From a virus, in IMG/VR virus record IMGVR_UViG_3300035698_013896, positions 1 through 38,217 of that record: DNA of 38,217 nt; one strand, written 5' to 3'. Below the pieces are notes generated by a model. The model made no database searches, was not told the origin of the DNA, and saw only the letters and a list, made by a program, of their open reading frames with translations. Positions 24,512-33,661 of the stretch are shown piece by piece. The position numbers and the translations under genes were made by a program. Numbering within the stretch: the stretch's first letter is position 1; the number at the start of each line of letters is the position of its first letter.

Positions 24512-25092
24512 TGGGATTGATTGATCCAGATGGAAAGATAAGGGTTCCCACGGAGGGAACTGTTGTTAATGTAAACGACCCTGAAAACAGATGGCGTGTG
24601 AAGGTCGAGGTTCCCGGTCACTTTGAACCTGAGTCTGGTTGGATTAGGCCATGGGGTACTATTGGTGGTGGTAGTGCTAACAGGGGTGGCTTTCTAGTAC
24701 CCGCAAAAGATTCTACTGTAGGGATATTTTTTGTAAATGGCGATCCAGATCAACCGAGATATATTTGCGGGGATAATCCTAACGGTGGATTACCAACAGA
24801 TTCCCATAATGGTGATCCCGATACGTTTTCATTTCAATTGGGAGGTCTTAGATTTGAAATGAGTAAGGGTACTGTTGATGAACAATTCCCGGATGGTAGA
24901 GGTTATTTCAAGGTATATACAGTACCCGGTAATAATGATTGCTATGTTGAAATTGATGGTGCAAAAAATCAGGTAGTTGTAGCTGGCACAAAGGCGGTTA
25001 AGATACTCGCCATTGGCAAGGTTGCAATCAAAGGTAATTGTGGAACAATCATACAGGATCGTTCTGTTCAACCAGTAAACAAGCCAATATAG
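24511..25092 (+). CDS. baseplate spike protein, gpV / gp5 OB-fold type
   Basis: The 193-residue product begins with an OB-fold domain (DGKIRVPTEGTVVNVNDPENRWRVKVEVPG...GWIRPWGTIGGGSANRGGFLVPAKDSTVGIFFVNGDPDQPRYICG), as in P2 gpV, Mu gp45 and T4 gp5. A short C-terminal beta section follows (NDCYVEIDGAKNQVVVAGTKAVKILAIGKVAIKG) with spacing that suits a trimeric beta-helix needle. No lysozyme domain is present. It is the cell-puncturing tip. The start is one base into the hub stop (TAATG). Confidence 0.88.
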   Translation: MGLIDPDGKIRVPTEGTVVNVNDPENRWRVKVEVPGHFEPESGWIRPWGTIGGGSANRGGFLVPAKDSTVGIFFVNGDPDQPRYICGDNPNGGLPTDSHNGDPDTFSFQLGGLRFEMSKGTVDEQFPDGRGYFKVYTVPGNNDCYVEIDGAKNQVVVAGTKAVKILAIGKVAIKGNCGTIIQDRSVQPVNKPI

Positions 25093-25099
25093 GTGCAAT

Positions 25100-25915
25100 A
25101 TGAGTATAGATTACGATTTAGAAAATTGCGGTACGTTAACCGAACCCGGAGAAGAGGGAGAATGTCCCCATATGACTCCGGCAGAAGGAACTTATGATTG
25201 CAAGTTGGCATTTGCAGGGATAGAAATTCCAAATTTTCCTTCAATGAGTTTTGATCCGCTGGAACCACTGAATTTAATGCTGAAAAGTTTAATGGGAATA
25301 ATGGCACCAATGATGCCTGTATTCGACTTAATGGGATTGTCATTGAAAACAATAGATTGCTTGAAGGCAATTCCAAAAGCGATATTTTCACTCAATCCAA
25401 AGGAATTAATGGATTGTATGATAGATTTGATAAAACTTTCTGTCAACATAGTTGGCTATCTACCTCCATTATCATTACCAGCGTTTATTGCGGGAATCGT
25501 TTGCATTACCGTATCAATATTATCTGCTATAGTTCAATTTTTAAAATTCTTAGCCTGCAAAATAGAAGATTTAAGAAAGGCGTTTATTCTAAATCTTGAA
25601 TTGTTTGATGTTGAATTTTCATCAATTATTTCTTGTGAAGAGGGCAATGTAAGACAATCAATCACCCTGATTGAAAAAATACTTAATACAATAAAACCAC
25701 CATTGGATATAGTAAACACATTATTAGAACTTGCAAAATTGCCAACAATTGATATCCCCGATTTGAGTGAGATTGAATCATCGGCACAAAACGCAAGCTC
25801 AGAACCATCGGCTGATTTCTTGCAAGCTCCAATTGATGCACTCAATATAGTTGTAAAAGCGTTGCATAATGTTTTGTTAATACTTCCAACAGGCTCTTCA
25901 ATGGTAGTCTCGTAA
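25100..25915 (+). CDS. hydrophobic baseplate-cluster protein, unknown
   Basis: The 271-residue product is unlike its neighbours: residues 1-35 are polar with Cys at 10, 22 and 34, and residues 50-95 are amphipathic and methionine-rich (NLMLKSLMGIMAPMMPVFDLMGLSL). Residues 120-152 form one or two TM-like segments (LPAFIAGIVCITVSILSAIVQFLKFLAC); the rest is helical with an acidic, serine-rich section at 225-245. I recognise no family. Its place between spike and gp25 suggests a tail-tip component that is released into or inserts in the host membrane, or a chaperone for the spike. AGGTG precedes the ATG. Confidence 0.75.
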   Translation: MSIDYDLENCGTLTEPGEEGECPHMTPAEGTYDCKLAFAGIEIPNFPSMSFDPLEPLNLMLKSLMGIMAPMMPVFDLMGLSLKTIDCLKAIPKAIFSLNPKELMDCMIDLIKLSVNIVGYLPPLSLPAFIAGIVCITVSILSAIVQFLKFLACKIEDLRKAFILNLELFDVEFSSIISCEEGNVRQSITLIEKILNTIKPPLDIVNTLLELAKLPTIDIPDLSEIESSAQNASSEPSADFLQAPIDALNIVVKALHNVLLILPTGSSMVVS

Positions 25916-25925
25916 GGAGTTTTAT

Positions 25926-26345
25926 ATGTCGCTATACGAAAATAAATGGAAAGGGCTGGTTATACCGTTCGAGAGGGACGGGGCTGGTGATTTTAGAAAT
26001 GGAGCCGGGGAGACTTCAATTGAATCTGCTTTGCTGAATATTGTTGCAACAAGGGCAAAGAGTGCAACTAATCCGGGTGAACTTAGATGGAATCAAAATT
26101 TCGGAACATTGATAGATTACATGAGGCACAAAAGTTATTCCAAGGAAATTATAAACGACTTAGGAAAACATGATATTCTAGCGGCGATGGACAAATATGA
26201 GCCGAGGGCAAGTATTACCAAAATTGATTTGACAATTGAGGATAGGGATAGCGGTCGTGGCAGAAAAATTAAAATAACAGTTTTTTATGTCGTGAACCCA
26301 TTGTCGCAAGATGACAGGGAACGATCTAAAACTTTTGAATTTTGA
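25926..26345 (+). CDS. baseplate wedge protein gp25-like (GPW_gp25)
   Basis: The 139-residue product follows the gp25/gpW pattern: GAGDFRNGAGETSIESALLNIVATRAKSATNPGELRWNQNFGTLIDYMRHK, with the conserved EXR-type 'R-G-E-x-x-x-x-x-x-G' region, then DILAAMDKYEPRASITKIDLTIEDRD and a final strand KIKITVFYVV. In T4 this protein starts sheath polymerisation from the baseplate. AAGGAG lies 9 nt upstream. It directly precedes gpJ, as in P2 and related phages. Confidence 0.88.
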   Translation: MSLYENKWKGLVIPFERDGAGDFRNGAGETSIESALLNIVATRAKSATNPGELRWNQNFGTLIDYMRHKSYSKEIINDLGKHDILAAMDKYEPRASITKIDLTIEDRDSGRGRKIKITVFYVVNPLSQDDRERSKTFEF

Positions 26346-26353
26346 GGTAGATA

Positions 26354-27892
26354 ATGTCTAATGCAAATGATGTACTAAGAGAAAATCTCGATTATACGGA
26401 TAAGGATTTTGATAGCATTAACTCCAGAATGCTTGACCTACTTGGTTCTGTGTTCCCAGAATGGACGGACGACTCGCCAGGAGCATTTGGCCTTATGTTG
26501 ATTGACATGTTTTCGTTCGTCTTAGATATTGTTACCGGGTATCAAGACCATCAGGCAATGGAGGGGAAGATATCTACAGTCACATTGCGGAAAGAGGCGA
26601 TAGCATTATTGCAATTGATTGACTATAGAATGTCTGGACAAACGGCTGCAACTGCATTCGAGACAATGACGTTAATTAACGGTGTAGTTTCAGAGCCTAT
26701 CCCAATAGCACCACATACAATTTTTCGGACGAAAGACCCACAGAGTACAATTGTATATCAGACAATGAATGACGAAACTGTTTTACTAGAAGTGGGGGAA
26801 ACTGAAATAACACTTGCTATTGAAAATTCTCAAACATATGAAGAATCATACGAAACAACTAAATTACCTTATCAGGAATTTGCTTTACAAAAAACTCCAT
26901 TTTTGGAATCTCAGGATGAAGAGTGGATAATAGGTATTAACATTGAAGGTAACTGGATTGTAAAGGACACCTTACTTGAATCGGAACCAACTGATTTGCA
27001 TGTAATGTTATTGGTAGATCAATACGACCGTGCAACATTGTATTTCGGAAATGGTATTAACGGTGCGATTCCACAATCAACATTAACATTTGAGTATAAG
27101 TACGGTGGTGGTACGGGTGGCAGGGTTGCAGAGAATTCATTGACTGTTGTCGATGGTTCTTTTGTCACCTACCCATCCCGTAATCCGGTTTTATTCTCAG
27201 TAACAAATCCAAGTAAATCAAGTGGTGGTTTTGATCGTGAGACTATCAATTCTGCGAGAATCAAGGGTCCGGCAAGTTTACGGGCATTGAGTCGTACAAT
27301 CGCTGATGAGGATTATGAGATAAGGGCAATAAACAGGGGGGCTGGTAGGGCATTGATGTTGACTGCCGATAGAGATAGTGCAATTGAGGAAAACACTGGC
27401 AGGCTTTATACTATAGATTCAGATGGCGAACAGATGAACCAAACTGACAAGGATTTGATTTATAACGATTGCAAAGTCGTATATCCATGTCCACCGACTT
27501 TCGTTCTGTCATTGCGTGATACTGTTTTTCGGACGATAAATATTTATTCTGTTGTTTATTTTAAGTCCGGTTATTCTGCTGCTGTAGTTGCGGCCAGTAT
27601 ACGGGCAAATCTTGTAACTTTCTTTTTGCCCACGAATACAGATGGTACTCCGAACGACAAGGTTGATTACGGTTACAACATGAAAGACGTGGATGGTAAT
27701 CCAATCCCTGAAATAGCATTGAGCGATATAAGGGATGTCATTGGAGATACCACTGGTGTTAGAAAAATATCACCGAATGTTGGTGACATGACATTAAACG
27801 GGGCGCAGAAAGATCAAACAATTCTAATGAACGAATTTCCAAAACTCGGAACTGTCACTCTTGTTGATGGTGATACAAGTGTAAGTCTGTGA
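26354..27892 (+). CDS. baseplate J / gp6-like wedge protein
   Basis: The 512-residue product has the typical baseplate_J features: DYTDKDFDSINSRMLDLLGSVFPEWTDDSPGAFGLMLIDMFSFVLDIVTGYQDHQAMEGKISTVTLRKEAIALLQLIDYR at the N-terminus, the GGGTGGRVAENSLT turn, NAVRPx-equivalent RIKGPASLRALSRTIADEDYEIRAINRGAGRAL and a C-terminal YGYNMKDVDGNPIPEIALSDIRDVI. It builds the hexagonal ring of the baseplate. GAGGT precedes the ATG. The next gene follows after 7 nt. Confidence 0.88.
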   Translation: MSNANDVLRENLDYTDKDFDSINSRMLDLLGSVFPEWTDDSPGAFGLMLIDMFSFVLDIVTGYQDHQAMEGKISTVTLRKEAIALLQLIDYRMSGQTAATAFETMTLINGVVSEPIPIAPHTIFRTKDPQSTIVYQTMNDETVLLEVGETEITLAIENSQTYEESYETTKLPYQEFALQKTPFLESQDEEWIIGINIEGNWIVKDTLLESEPTDLHVMLLVDQYDRATLYFGNGINGAIPQSTLTFEYKYGGGTGGRVAENSLTVVDGSFVTYPSRNPVLFSVTNPSKSSGGFDRETINSARIKGPASLRALSRTIADEDYEIRAINRGAGRALMLTADRDSAIEENTGRLYTIDSDGEQMNQTDKDLIYNDCKVVYPCPPTFVLSLRDTVFRTINIYSVVYFKSGYSAAVVAASIRANLVTFFLPTNTDGTPNDKVDYGYNMKDVDGNPIPEIALSDIRDVIGDTTGVRKISPNVGDMTLNGAQKDQTILMNEFPKLGTVTLVDGDTSVSL

Positions 27893-27899
27893 GGGTAAA

Positions 27900-29822
27900 A
27901 TGAGTACTGCTAAAATATTGATAAATGGAGCGGCTGGATCAAATACTTCAATTGAATTGGATTCGATTGTTAATCTGACAAATGAAGATAACACCGGGGT
28001 TCTGACATGGGAATGGAATATTGTTTCCGCACCACCTGATTCGGTTGCAGTATTATCCGATGCGGATATTGAAAATCCAACATTTGTTGCTGATTTGGTC
28101 GGATCGTACTTATTGTCATTAAATGTAAATGATGGTGAGAGCATTCATTATGAGATTGCTACCGTTCTTACCCAGAGAATTCAGTCAAGAATACCGGCAT
28201 ACAAAGAACAGCAAGAGTTTGGTGGTCAAGGTTGGGCAGAATCAAGGTATTTGGATATCAGATTACTTGATCGTATGGTAGGAGCCGGCGCACCTGTTAT
28301 TTGTCGAAATAATTCTGGTTCATTATTAACCGCCGGATTGGCCGTTAAACTGCTTGAAACAGGTGAAGGTGGACTTATACCCATCCCAACCATAGAAAAG
28401 GCCTCAGATGTTGATATTGGCTATATTTACGGCATAATTGCAGGTGATTTAAACGGCGAATTATCAGTTCCAGATGGTGAACGATGTCATGTGGTGGTAA
28501 TAGGTCCCGTGAAGTGCAATACGGTTGGCATGGATTTATTTGCCAATGTTTATGTTGGTACAAATGGAAGTGTGTTAAGTGAGGGTACTATTGCAATCGG
28601 TCAAGTCCTTAGCGTTGGAGTAAGCGGTAGCATATTCATGTTCCCACCGAACGCCGCCGAATCACCTGTTACTACATATGAGGCCGCAACATATCCAAGA
28701 TTTTCGTTATCTGGTGGTCCATTGGATATTTATCCGATATCTACACCGATTGATGGAAAATTTCCAGTGCCAGAAGATGGCGTATTGAGATTGGTTGTCG
28801 TCTATCGTGGTGCTGCCGGTGATGCCGGTGAGACAATTGTAAATGTGGCCTTGAATGACTCAACTATATTATCTGGTAGTAATCGTATTTCATTCACACC
28901 GGGAATGGGGAGTGAAATCGTTGGCACCGCTGTAATCAATCGTGCTGTATCCGAGGGGGACACCCTTGATATCAGGTTTGATTCAATTGAGTCGGGCAAT
29001 GCAGAAGATTTATTTGCGGTGATATACCTGCATCATCCGAATCCAAGTGGCAGGCAGCTTTCACATAATTCATTGATTGGAGAGTTGTCAGTAATATCAG
29101 CAGAATTACCATTGGCAATAGATACATTCATTGGCATGGAGGCAATGGATTTAAAAGCATTTGCACTATGGAGAAATGTTGGCGGTACATCTGGTGATAC
29201 AAAAATAAGTCTTAAAAAAATATGGCCTTCAACCGCCGTATTGGTCACTGATACAGATCGTCCGTCAATTTCATTCGGTGATGGCAATGACGAAGTTGAT
29301 GTAAAGAATCCAGAAGGTGTTGCGATTGAGGAAGATTCTGTATATTCGGTATTTTTAGACGAGATTGAAGGTGGCGATCCGGAAGATGTTTGTTCATCAA
29401 TTACCTTTGAAAAATCAGGTGAATCAATATCTAATTTTAAGTTTACACTTGGTGGCGATTTATCGGTAATAGATTCAAGTGATTTGCCATTTTCTATTGA
29501 TGGAAAAATAATCATTCCCGAAGGTCTTGAAATTATCAAGGTATACGCTTGGAGACGAGTACAGGGAACCGGTGGCACTACTATTATTGATATTCAGTTG
29601 AATGGTGTCAGTATAATGGGTGATGGATATCCGTATTATTACTATGGTGGTGAAGGATTTCCAGAACAAGCTCTTCAAATTGCTTACGATGCAATGTTTG
29701 ATTCCAGAATACCGGTTACACAAGACGCAAGTAAAAACGATATTCTAGAAGCAGTATTGTTGCAAATTGAAGACGGTAGCCCGGAAGATATTTATATTAC
29801 AATCAAAACAAGAGTGGTATAG
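27900..29822 (+). CDS. tail surface protein with Ig/PKD-like domain and three tandem repeats
   Basis: The 640-residue product starts with a PKD/Ig-like domain, residues 1-90 (LTWEWNIVSAPPDSVAVLSD...FVADLVGSYLLSLNVNDG). Residues 100-250 have a beta-rich capsid-decoration-like segment (GAGAPVICRNNSG...CHVVVIGPVKCNTVG...GQVLSVGVSGSI). Residues 266-637 are three diverged copies of a unit of 110-125 residues with the end motif IEx-G-x-(A/P)-E-D (363-377, 489-503, 623-637). It would face outward from the baseplate and bind the host surface. No enzyme motif is seen. GAGGG precedes the ATG. Confidence 0.78.
   Translation: MSTAKILINGAAGSNTSIELDSIVNLTNEDNTGVLTWEWNIVSAPPDSVAVLSDADIENPTFVADLVGSYLLSLNVNDGESIHYEIATVLTQRIQSRIPAYKEQQEFGGQGWAESRYLDIRLLDRMVGAGAPVICRNNSGSLLTAGLAVKLLETGEGGLIPIPTIEKASDVDIGYIYGIIAGDLNGELSVPDGERCHVVVIGPVKCNTVGMDLFANVYVGTNGSVLSEGTIAIGQVLSVGVSGSIFMFPPNAAESPVTTYEAATYPRFSLSGGPLDIYPISTPIDGKFPVPEDGVLRLVVVYRGAAGDAGETIVNVALNDSTILSGSNRISFTPGMGSEIVGTAVINRAVSEGDTLDIRFDSIESGNAEDLFAVIYLHHPNPSGRQLSHNSLIGELSVISAELPLAIDTFIGMEAMDLKAFALWRNVGGTSGDTKISLKKIWPSTAVLVTDTDRPSISFGDGNDEVDVKNPEGVAIEEDSVYSVFLDEIEGGDPEDVCSSITFEKSGESISNFKFTLGGDLSVIDSSDLPFSIDGKIIIPEGLEIIKVYAWRRVQGTGGTTIIDIQLNGVSIMGDGYPYYYYGGEGFPEQALQIAYDAMFDSRIPVTQDASKNDILEAVLLQIEDGSPEDIYITIKTRVV
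28695..29810 (+). repeat. three tandem protein repeats of 110-125 residues
   Basis: In protein coordinates the copies are 266-377, 392-503 and 513-637. Each contains a start of the type L(P/S)-x-x-IDG-x-x-x-(V/I)-P-E-x-(G), an inner WRN/WRR/YRG turn before GT(S)G-x-T-x-I, and the end IESGNAED, IEGGDPED or IEDGSPED. Copies 2 and 3 keep LWRN and AWRRV. Identity is low, so the copies are old. Confidence 0.65.
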
Positions 29823-29842
29823 TCACAAAAAGGAGTTTTATT

Positions 29843-32497
29843 ATGGCATCAATAATTGGAACAATTTTACAGAATACTGCGGTTAGAGTACTTGACAGAT
29901 TACGACCACTCGCAGTAAGGCCTTTTGTCGGATATGAAGAGTACACCGAACCGCATGAAAAGTTTTTACAAAACAGAATGGGTGGTACAAACAATTGTGT
30001 TGAAAAAACATTTCCATTGGGAGTGCCAGTAAGGTTGTCGAATAAACTTGCAGATGATGTCAGACAACAGAAAGAAAATGTTGTCCAGATGACCCACGAC
30101 AAAGAGCAGCTTATTGGCAATAATTACCAGTTTGCGTCTGATACAATGGCTGTGCAATTATTGCAACCGAAAGGCACAAGGTTTGGCAATATGCAATTGC
30201 AAGTATCTGTTGGATTGGATGACGATCTTGCGGATCAGGAGTTTGGTGAACCGGAATATACTAAACTTACTGATCAAAATTTTAGAGTAGGTGAAAATTA
30301 TGCTTCGTATCTTAAGTTCAATGGTGAGAACCTTGCATTGGAGCTTATTGGTTTTGGAAAAACACTTGACAATTTACAATCTGTTACTTTTACAAGCACA
30401 ACGGTAATTCCGCACACATCAATATTGACCAAGGTTGGCGCATTGTACCCTGCTGATGACATAGTTGATACTGGAAATGACGAATATGAGGACGCTTTTA
30501 AAGTAGCACGTGATGATGCTGACGTTCTTGAGTCAATGGAATTATTTGCAACGATTGGAGTTCATACACATACGCTTTTAACTGGAAATACTGGCACGTT
30601 AAGGGATGTACTTGATTCAGCACTTGCGGGTGGTATACTTGCAGATGATTTTTATTTAACCTTTATTGGCGAGTTTGGAGATGGTTGTAGCGGTGAAAGC
30701 TACGCAACATTTTTAGATAATGCACTTTCTGTGAATTCCTATATTACACTAGACCTTGGTGGTGGCGATGAGATAATTATTGAATCGTTTATCTCAAATG
30801 TACAGATAATCGAGCAAATATCAGATTTCTGGAATGATGAGAAATTTTTCGTGCAAACATTTGAAGACTTTGAAGAAGTTGATTGCATTTCAAATAAATG
30901 GTTTGGTTCAATAAATATTAGCGATGTAATTGAATTAGTGTCTGGCTTTGATCCTGATACAACTCCATTAAACTGCGATGCTACACTTTTGAGAGATACA
31001 GTTGTCTACAAGGAAGGGACTGCGGCGTTAAAAGTTTCCGCAAATACATTTCGGGAAAATGATTTAATAACAATAGCACGTAAAATTGGTGAGGACGAGA
31101 GAGATTTGATTTTCTTGCAAGAGGATGTAATTATCACAGCATGGATTAAAAATCCAAGCTCTGTAATAAGAAGTCTTGATCATAATTTCGAGGAAATCAT
31201 TTTTCAGAATAAAAAAATACAGAGTTTTGAAAATACCAGTCCGCAACTGGTTATGCATTTTAATGAAGGTTCTGAATTTACGGATTTGCGACAATTGGTA
31301 ATTGATGGTGTGTTTCTCGAACAGGACGACAATGGATGGTCATTGTATGGATTTCCGATTTCTGAATGTTATAGTCCGAATATGCAGATGTCTGAGTATC
31401 TATCCAGTATACTAGATTCTGATATTGAAGATTATTTGTATGCCATGCAATTTATTTTCAAGTCCGGCGCATGTTCTTCTAATGTTGATATATGGATTGA
31501 TAAAATTAGGTTTTGGTTTGGTGGAGAATTTGCCGGATTACTTCATACGTCGCTATATGAATACACTGGTGATGATTTTCCAGAAAAAGGCGAGTCACTT
31601 CCAGATGGACCGTTAACAGAAGGTTCCCCGTGGACACTGGTTACTGCTCACGATGCCGGTGACGATCAAATATGTGATGCCGGATATTTTGAAAACTCAT
31701 TTAAAGCAAAAATAGTTTCAAAAAACCTTGGAAAAACAAACTTGAAATTTTCAACAGTTTGGGGTGCTATGCCGAATCAATTTAGGACAACAGTAGATTA
31801 TATCGGTGAGGGTGATACGATTGATATGGATAAAATTTATGTACTGGTAATCGGAGGTGAGATTTTTCCTGGATTTAAAATGAACATTCTTGGATTTGAA
31901 AAATCATCTGGTGCGGATGAAAATAGCAGGGCATTGGTATCAGCAGATTTTGGCGAAACTCTTGCTGAAATAGGCGAATCATTGGCCGGTACTGCTATTT
32001 GCGATATTGATTACGAAGTGTTTGACCAGCCGTTAATTATTGATGATTTTGAAGCATGGTTGGAACTTATGCCATCTGGAAAATATGCGTACTTATTTGA
32101 TTCTGAGTGGCTTTACAGAAGAATGTATCTGACTCTTATGTCTAGTATGAGTTCAGGCGATATATCAGCCGCAATTACAGAAATAACATCAACAGTAGAA
32201 AAGACTATTAAGTATTTCCCTGAAATTGAGGCACTGATTGTTGATCCAGATGGAAATATTGTATATTCAAATGTTGCTACTTTTGATAAAAATGATTTCT
32301 TTTTTCCAGTACATAATAGAACTCGCAGGGTAAATACAGAAGGTCAACAAAGGGCTGGTGTCCCAATCCATTGTCCGGCTGGATCATTGCTTTATCTCAG
32401 AGTCAGGTCTGTTGGGTCTGAATTCAAAAGACTTGCACTCTATGATTGGAATTGTAAAATGAATTTACGATTTGATAATCGTTATCCACAGGAGTAG
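29843..32497 (+). CDS. large tail protein with CBM-like central domain
   Basis: The 884-residue product has no catalytic motif that I can recognise. Residues 1-175 form a mixed section with GYEEYTEPHEKFLQNRMGG. Residues 340-560 resemble a carbohydrate-binding jelly roll: FEDFEEVDCISNKWFG, then YKEGTAALKVSANTFRENDLITIARKI, WIKN, and DIWIDKIRFWFGG, the 'EGxxALKV...W...D.....' order of CBM4/9-type folds. Residues 820-884 end the protein with KRLALYDWNCKMNLRFDNR. It probably attaches to the baseplate and carries a binding domain. AAAAAGGAG lies upstream of the ATG. Confidence 0.75.
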   Translation: MASIIGTILQNTAVRVLDRLRPLAVRPFVGYEEYTEPHEKFLQNRMGGTNNCVEKTFPLGVPVRLSNKLADDVRQQKENVVQMTHDKEQLIGNNYQFASDTMAVQLLQPKGTRFGNMQLQVSVGLDDDLADQEFGEPEYTKLTDQNFRVGENYASYLKFNGENLALELIGFGKTLDNLQSVTFTSTTVIPHTSILTKVGALYPADDIVDTGNDEYEDAFKVARDDADVLESMELFATIGVHTHTLLTGNTGTLRDVLDSALAGGILADDFYLTFIGEFGDGCSGESYATFLDNALSVNSYITLDLGGGDEIIIESFISNVQIIEQISDFWNDEKFFVQTFEDFEEVDCISNKWFGSINISDVIELVSGFDPDTTPLNCDATLLRDTVVYKEGTAALKVSANTFRENDLITIARKIGEDERDLIFLQEDVIITAWIKNPSSVIRSLDHNFEEIIFQNKKIQSFENTSPQLVMHFNEGSEFTDLRQLVIDGVFLEQDDNGWSLYGFPISECYSPNMQMSEYLSSILDSDIEDYLYAMQFIFKSGACSSNVDIWIDKIRFWFGGEFAGLLHTSLYEYTGDDFPEKGESLPDGPLTEGSPWTLVTAHDAGDDQICDAGYFENSFKAKIVSKNLGKTNLKFSTVWGAMPNQFRTTVDYIGEGDTIDMDKIYVLVIGGEIFPGFKMNILGFEKSSGADENSRALVSADFGETLAEIGESLAGTAICDIDYEVFDQPLIIDDFEAWLELMPSGKYAYLFDSEWLYRRMYLTLMSSMSSGDISAAITEITSTVEKTIKYFPEIEALIVDPDGNIVYSNVATFDKNDFFFPVHNRTRRVNTEGQQRAGVPIHCPAGSLLYLRVRSVGSEFKRLALYDWNCKMNLRFDNRYPQE

Positions 32498-32500
32498 GTA

Positions 32501-33652
32501 ATGACTGACGAAAACAGAACTGGTTACGGCAACACCCCATGGGGAACTTCCTCATGGGGCGGTTTTGTACCAGCAGACACACCCGATATAAACTGGTCAT
32601 TTGAAGAATCAGATTTGGAAGACCCTGCCGGTGCAGAACAATGGACAAGATCATTTCTTGACATCGGGTATTACATTGCTCTTTTTTCGTTGCAATATGA
32701 AATAGAACAGTGGCTGATAGCCGAATACAAGTTTAGCCTTGGCAGTGGTTATTATGTTGCGGATTTTAATGTTCCAGCCGGTCGCAAAAGTGCATTAGAA
32801 AGTTTCGAGCAAGGATGGTACGATAATGCGGATTATCTGTATTCCACTCCAGATGGTTCTATTTCGGCAATTATGGAAGATGGTTCAGAACTTGAAATTT
32901 TCAATGGCTGGTGGATTGATGAAGGTAACGAATTATGGAAAGTTTTCCAGTCTACTTTCGATCTTGATTTTCAGTCAAAAAGATTTGAAATTGAGCAAGA
33001 GGATGCCGATACGTCAATTTCATTTTTATCGCAAACTGTTTTTACAATAGGTAAGTTTTTAACCAATGTGGATAGTCAGGATATAGAGAGACGAGAATTC
33101 ACTATTGACGAAGGATCATATACGCTTGACGAGTTAAAAGACGAACTTCAAACATGGTTTGATTCAAGTTCATTTTTTACAGGTTGGACAATTACGGTAC
33201 AGCAATCTAAAAGAGTATTTTCAGAAGATTCCACTGACGATATTTGGTTTAAAAGATTAAAAATATCATTACCGGAAGTTTCTGATACTACATCTGTATT
33301 TCTAAAACCTGCTGACAGTGCGGATCGTGATGGCTGGAATTTGATTGGAGTATGGTCTGGATACATTGCCAGAATCAATCAACAGATACAATATAGCCGT
33401 GGGGTTTTTGGAAATTGGGAAGAACCTGCAAATCCACAAGACATAGAAATGTTCGATCAAAATTGGAATCTCAGTCCTGAATACACTTGGGAGGAAATGT
33501 TGCCAAACGGTTTTGATTGGCAGTTTGACGACCCTGATTATCAAGCTGAATTTGGTAACGATAGTCCTATAGGATGTACAACCATTGGATATAGTGAGAC
33601 ATTTGTGCCAGATTGTTGGCCTGATTATCCTGATCCAATTTCAACAGTTTAG
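32501..33652 (+). CDS. tail protein with GYGNTPWGTSSWGG motif, unknown
   Basis: The 383-residue product begins TGYGNTPWGTSSWGG, a Gly/Trp motif seen at the N-terminus of some phage tail proteins. Two FE/FD..W segments (ESFEQGW at 100-106 and EMFDQNW at 316-322) look like related short motifs. Residues 198-285 (REFTIDEGSYTLDELKDELQTWF...DGWNLIGVW) have the beta-helix-beta 'G-x-Y-T-x-x-x-L' pattern of small virion domains. It is rich in W, Y, D and E. No family is firmly recognised. The order within the adhesin block suggests a baseplate-periphery part. AGGAG lies about 6 nt upstream. Confidence 0.75.
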   Translation: MTDENRTGYGNTPWGTSSWGGFVPADTPDINWSFEESDLEDPAGAEQWTRSFLDIGYYIALFSLQYEIEQWLIAEYKFSLGSGYYVADFNVPAGRKSALESFEQGWYDNADYLYSTPDGSISAIMEDGSELEIFNGWWIDEGNELWKVFQSTFDLDFQSKRFEIEQEDADTSISFLSQTVFTIGKFLTNVDSQDIERREFTIDEGSYTLDELKDELQTWFDSSSFFTGWTITVQQSKRVFSEDSTDDIWFKRLKISLPEVSDTTSVFLKPADSADRDGWNLIGVWSGYIARINQQIQYSRGVFGNWEEPANPQDIEMFDQNWNLSPEYTWEEMLPNGFDWQFDDPDYQAEFGNDSPIGCTTIGYSETFVPDCWPDYPDPISTV

Positions 33653-33661
33653 GAGAATATT

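Noticed and set aside
29033-29578. 181-codon open frame on the - strand
   Set aside because: Lies fully inside the repeat-containing tail gene, with no start signal or recognisable product.
32535-32544. CCCCATGGGG palindrome near the start of the GYGNTPWG protein
   Set aside because: It simply encodes the TPWG motif; no other sign of a regulatory site.
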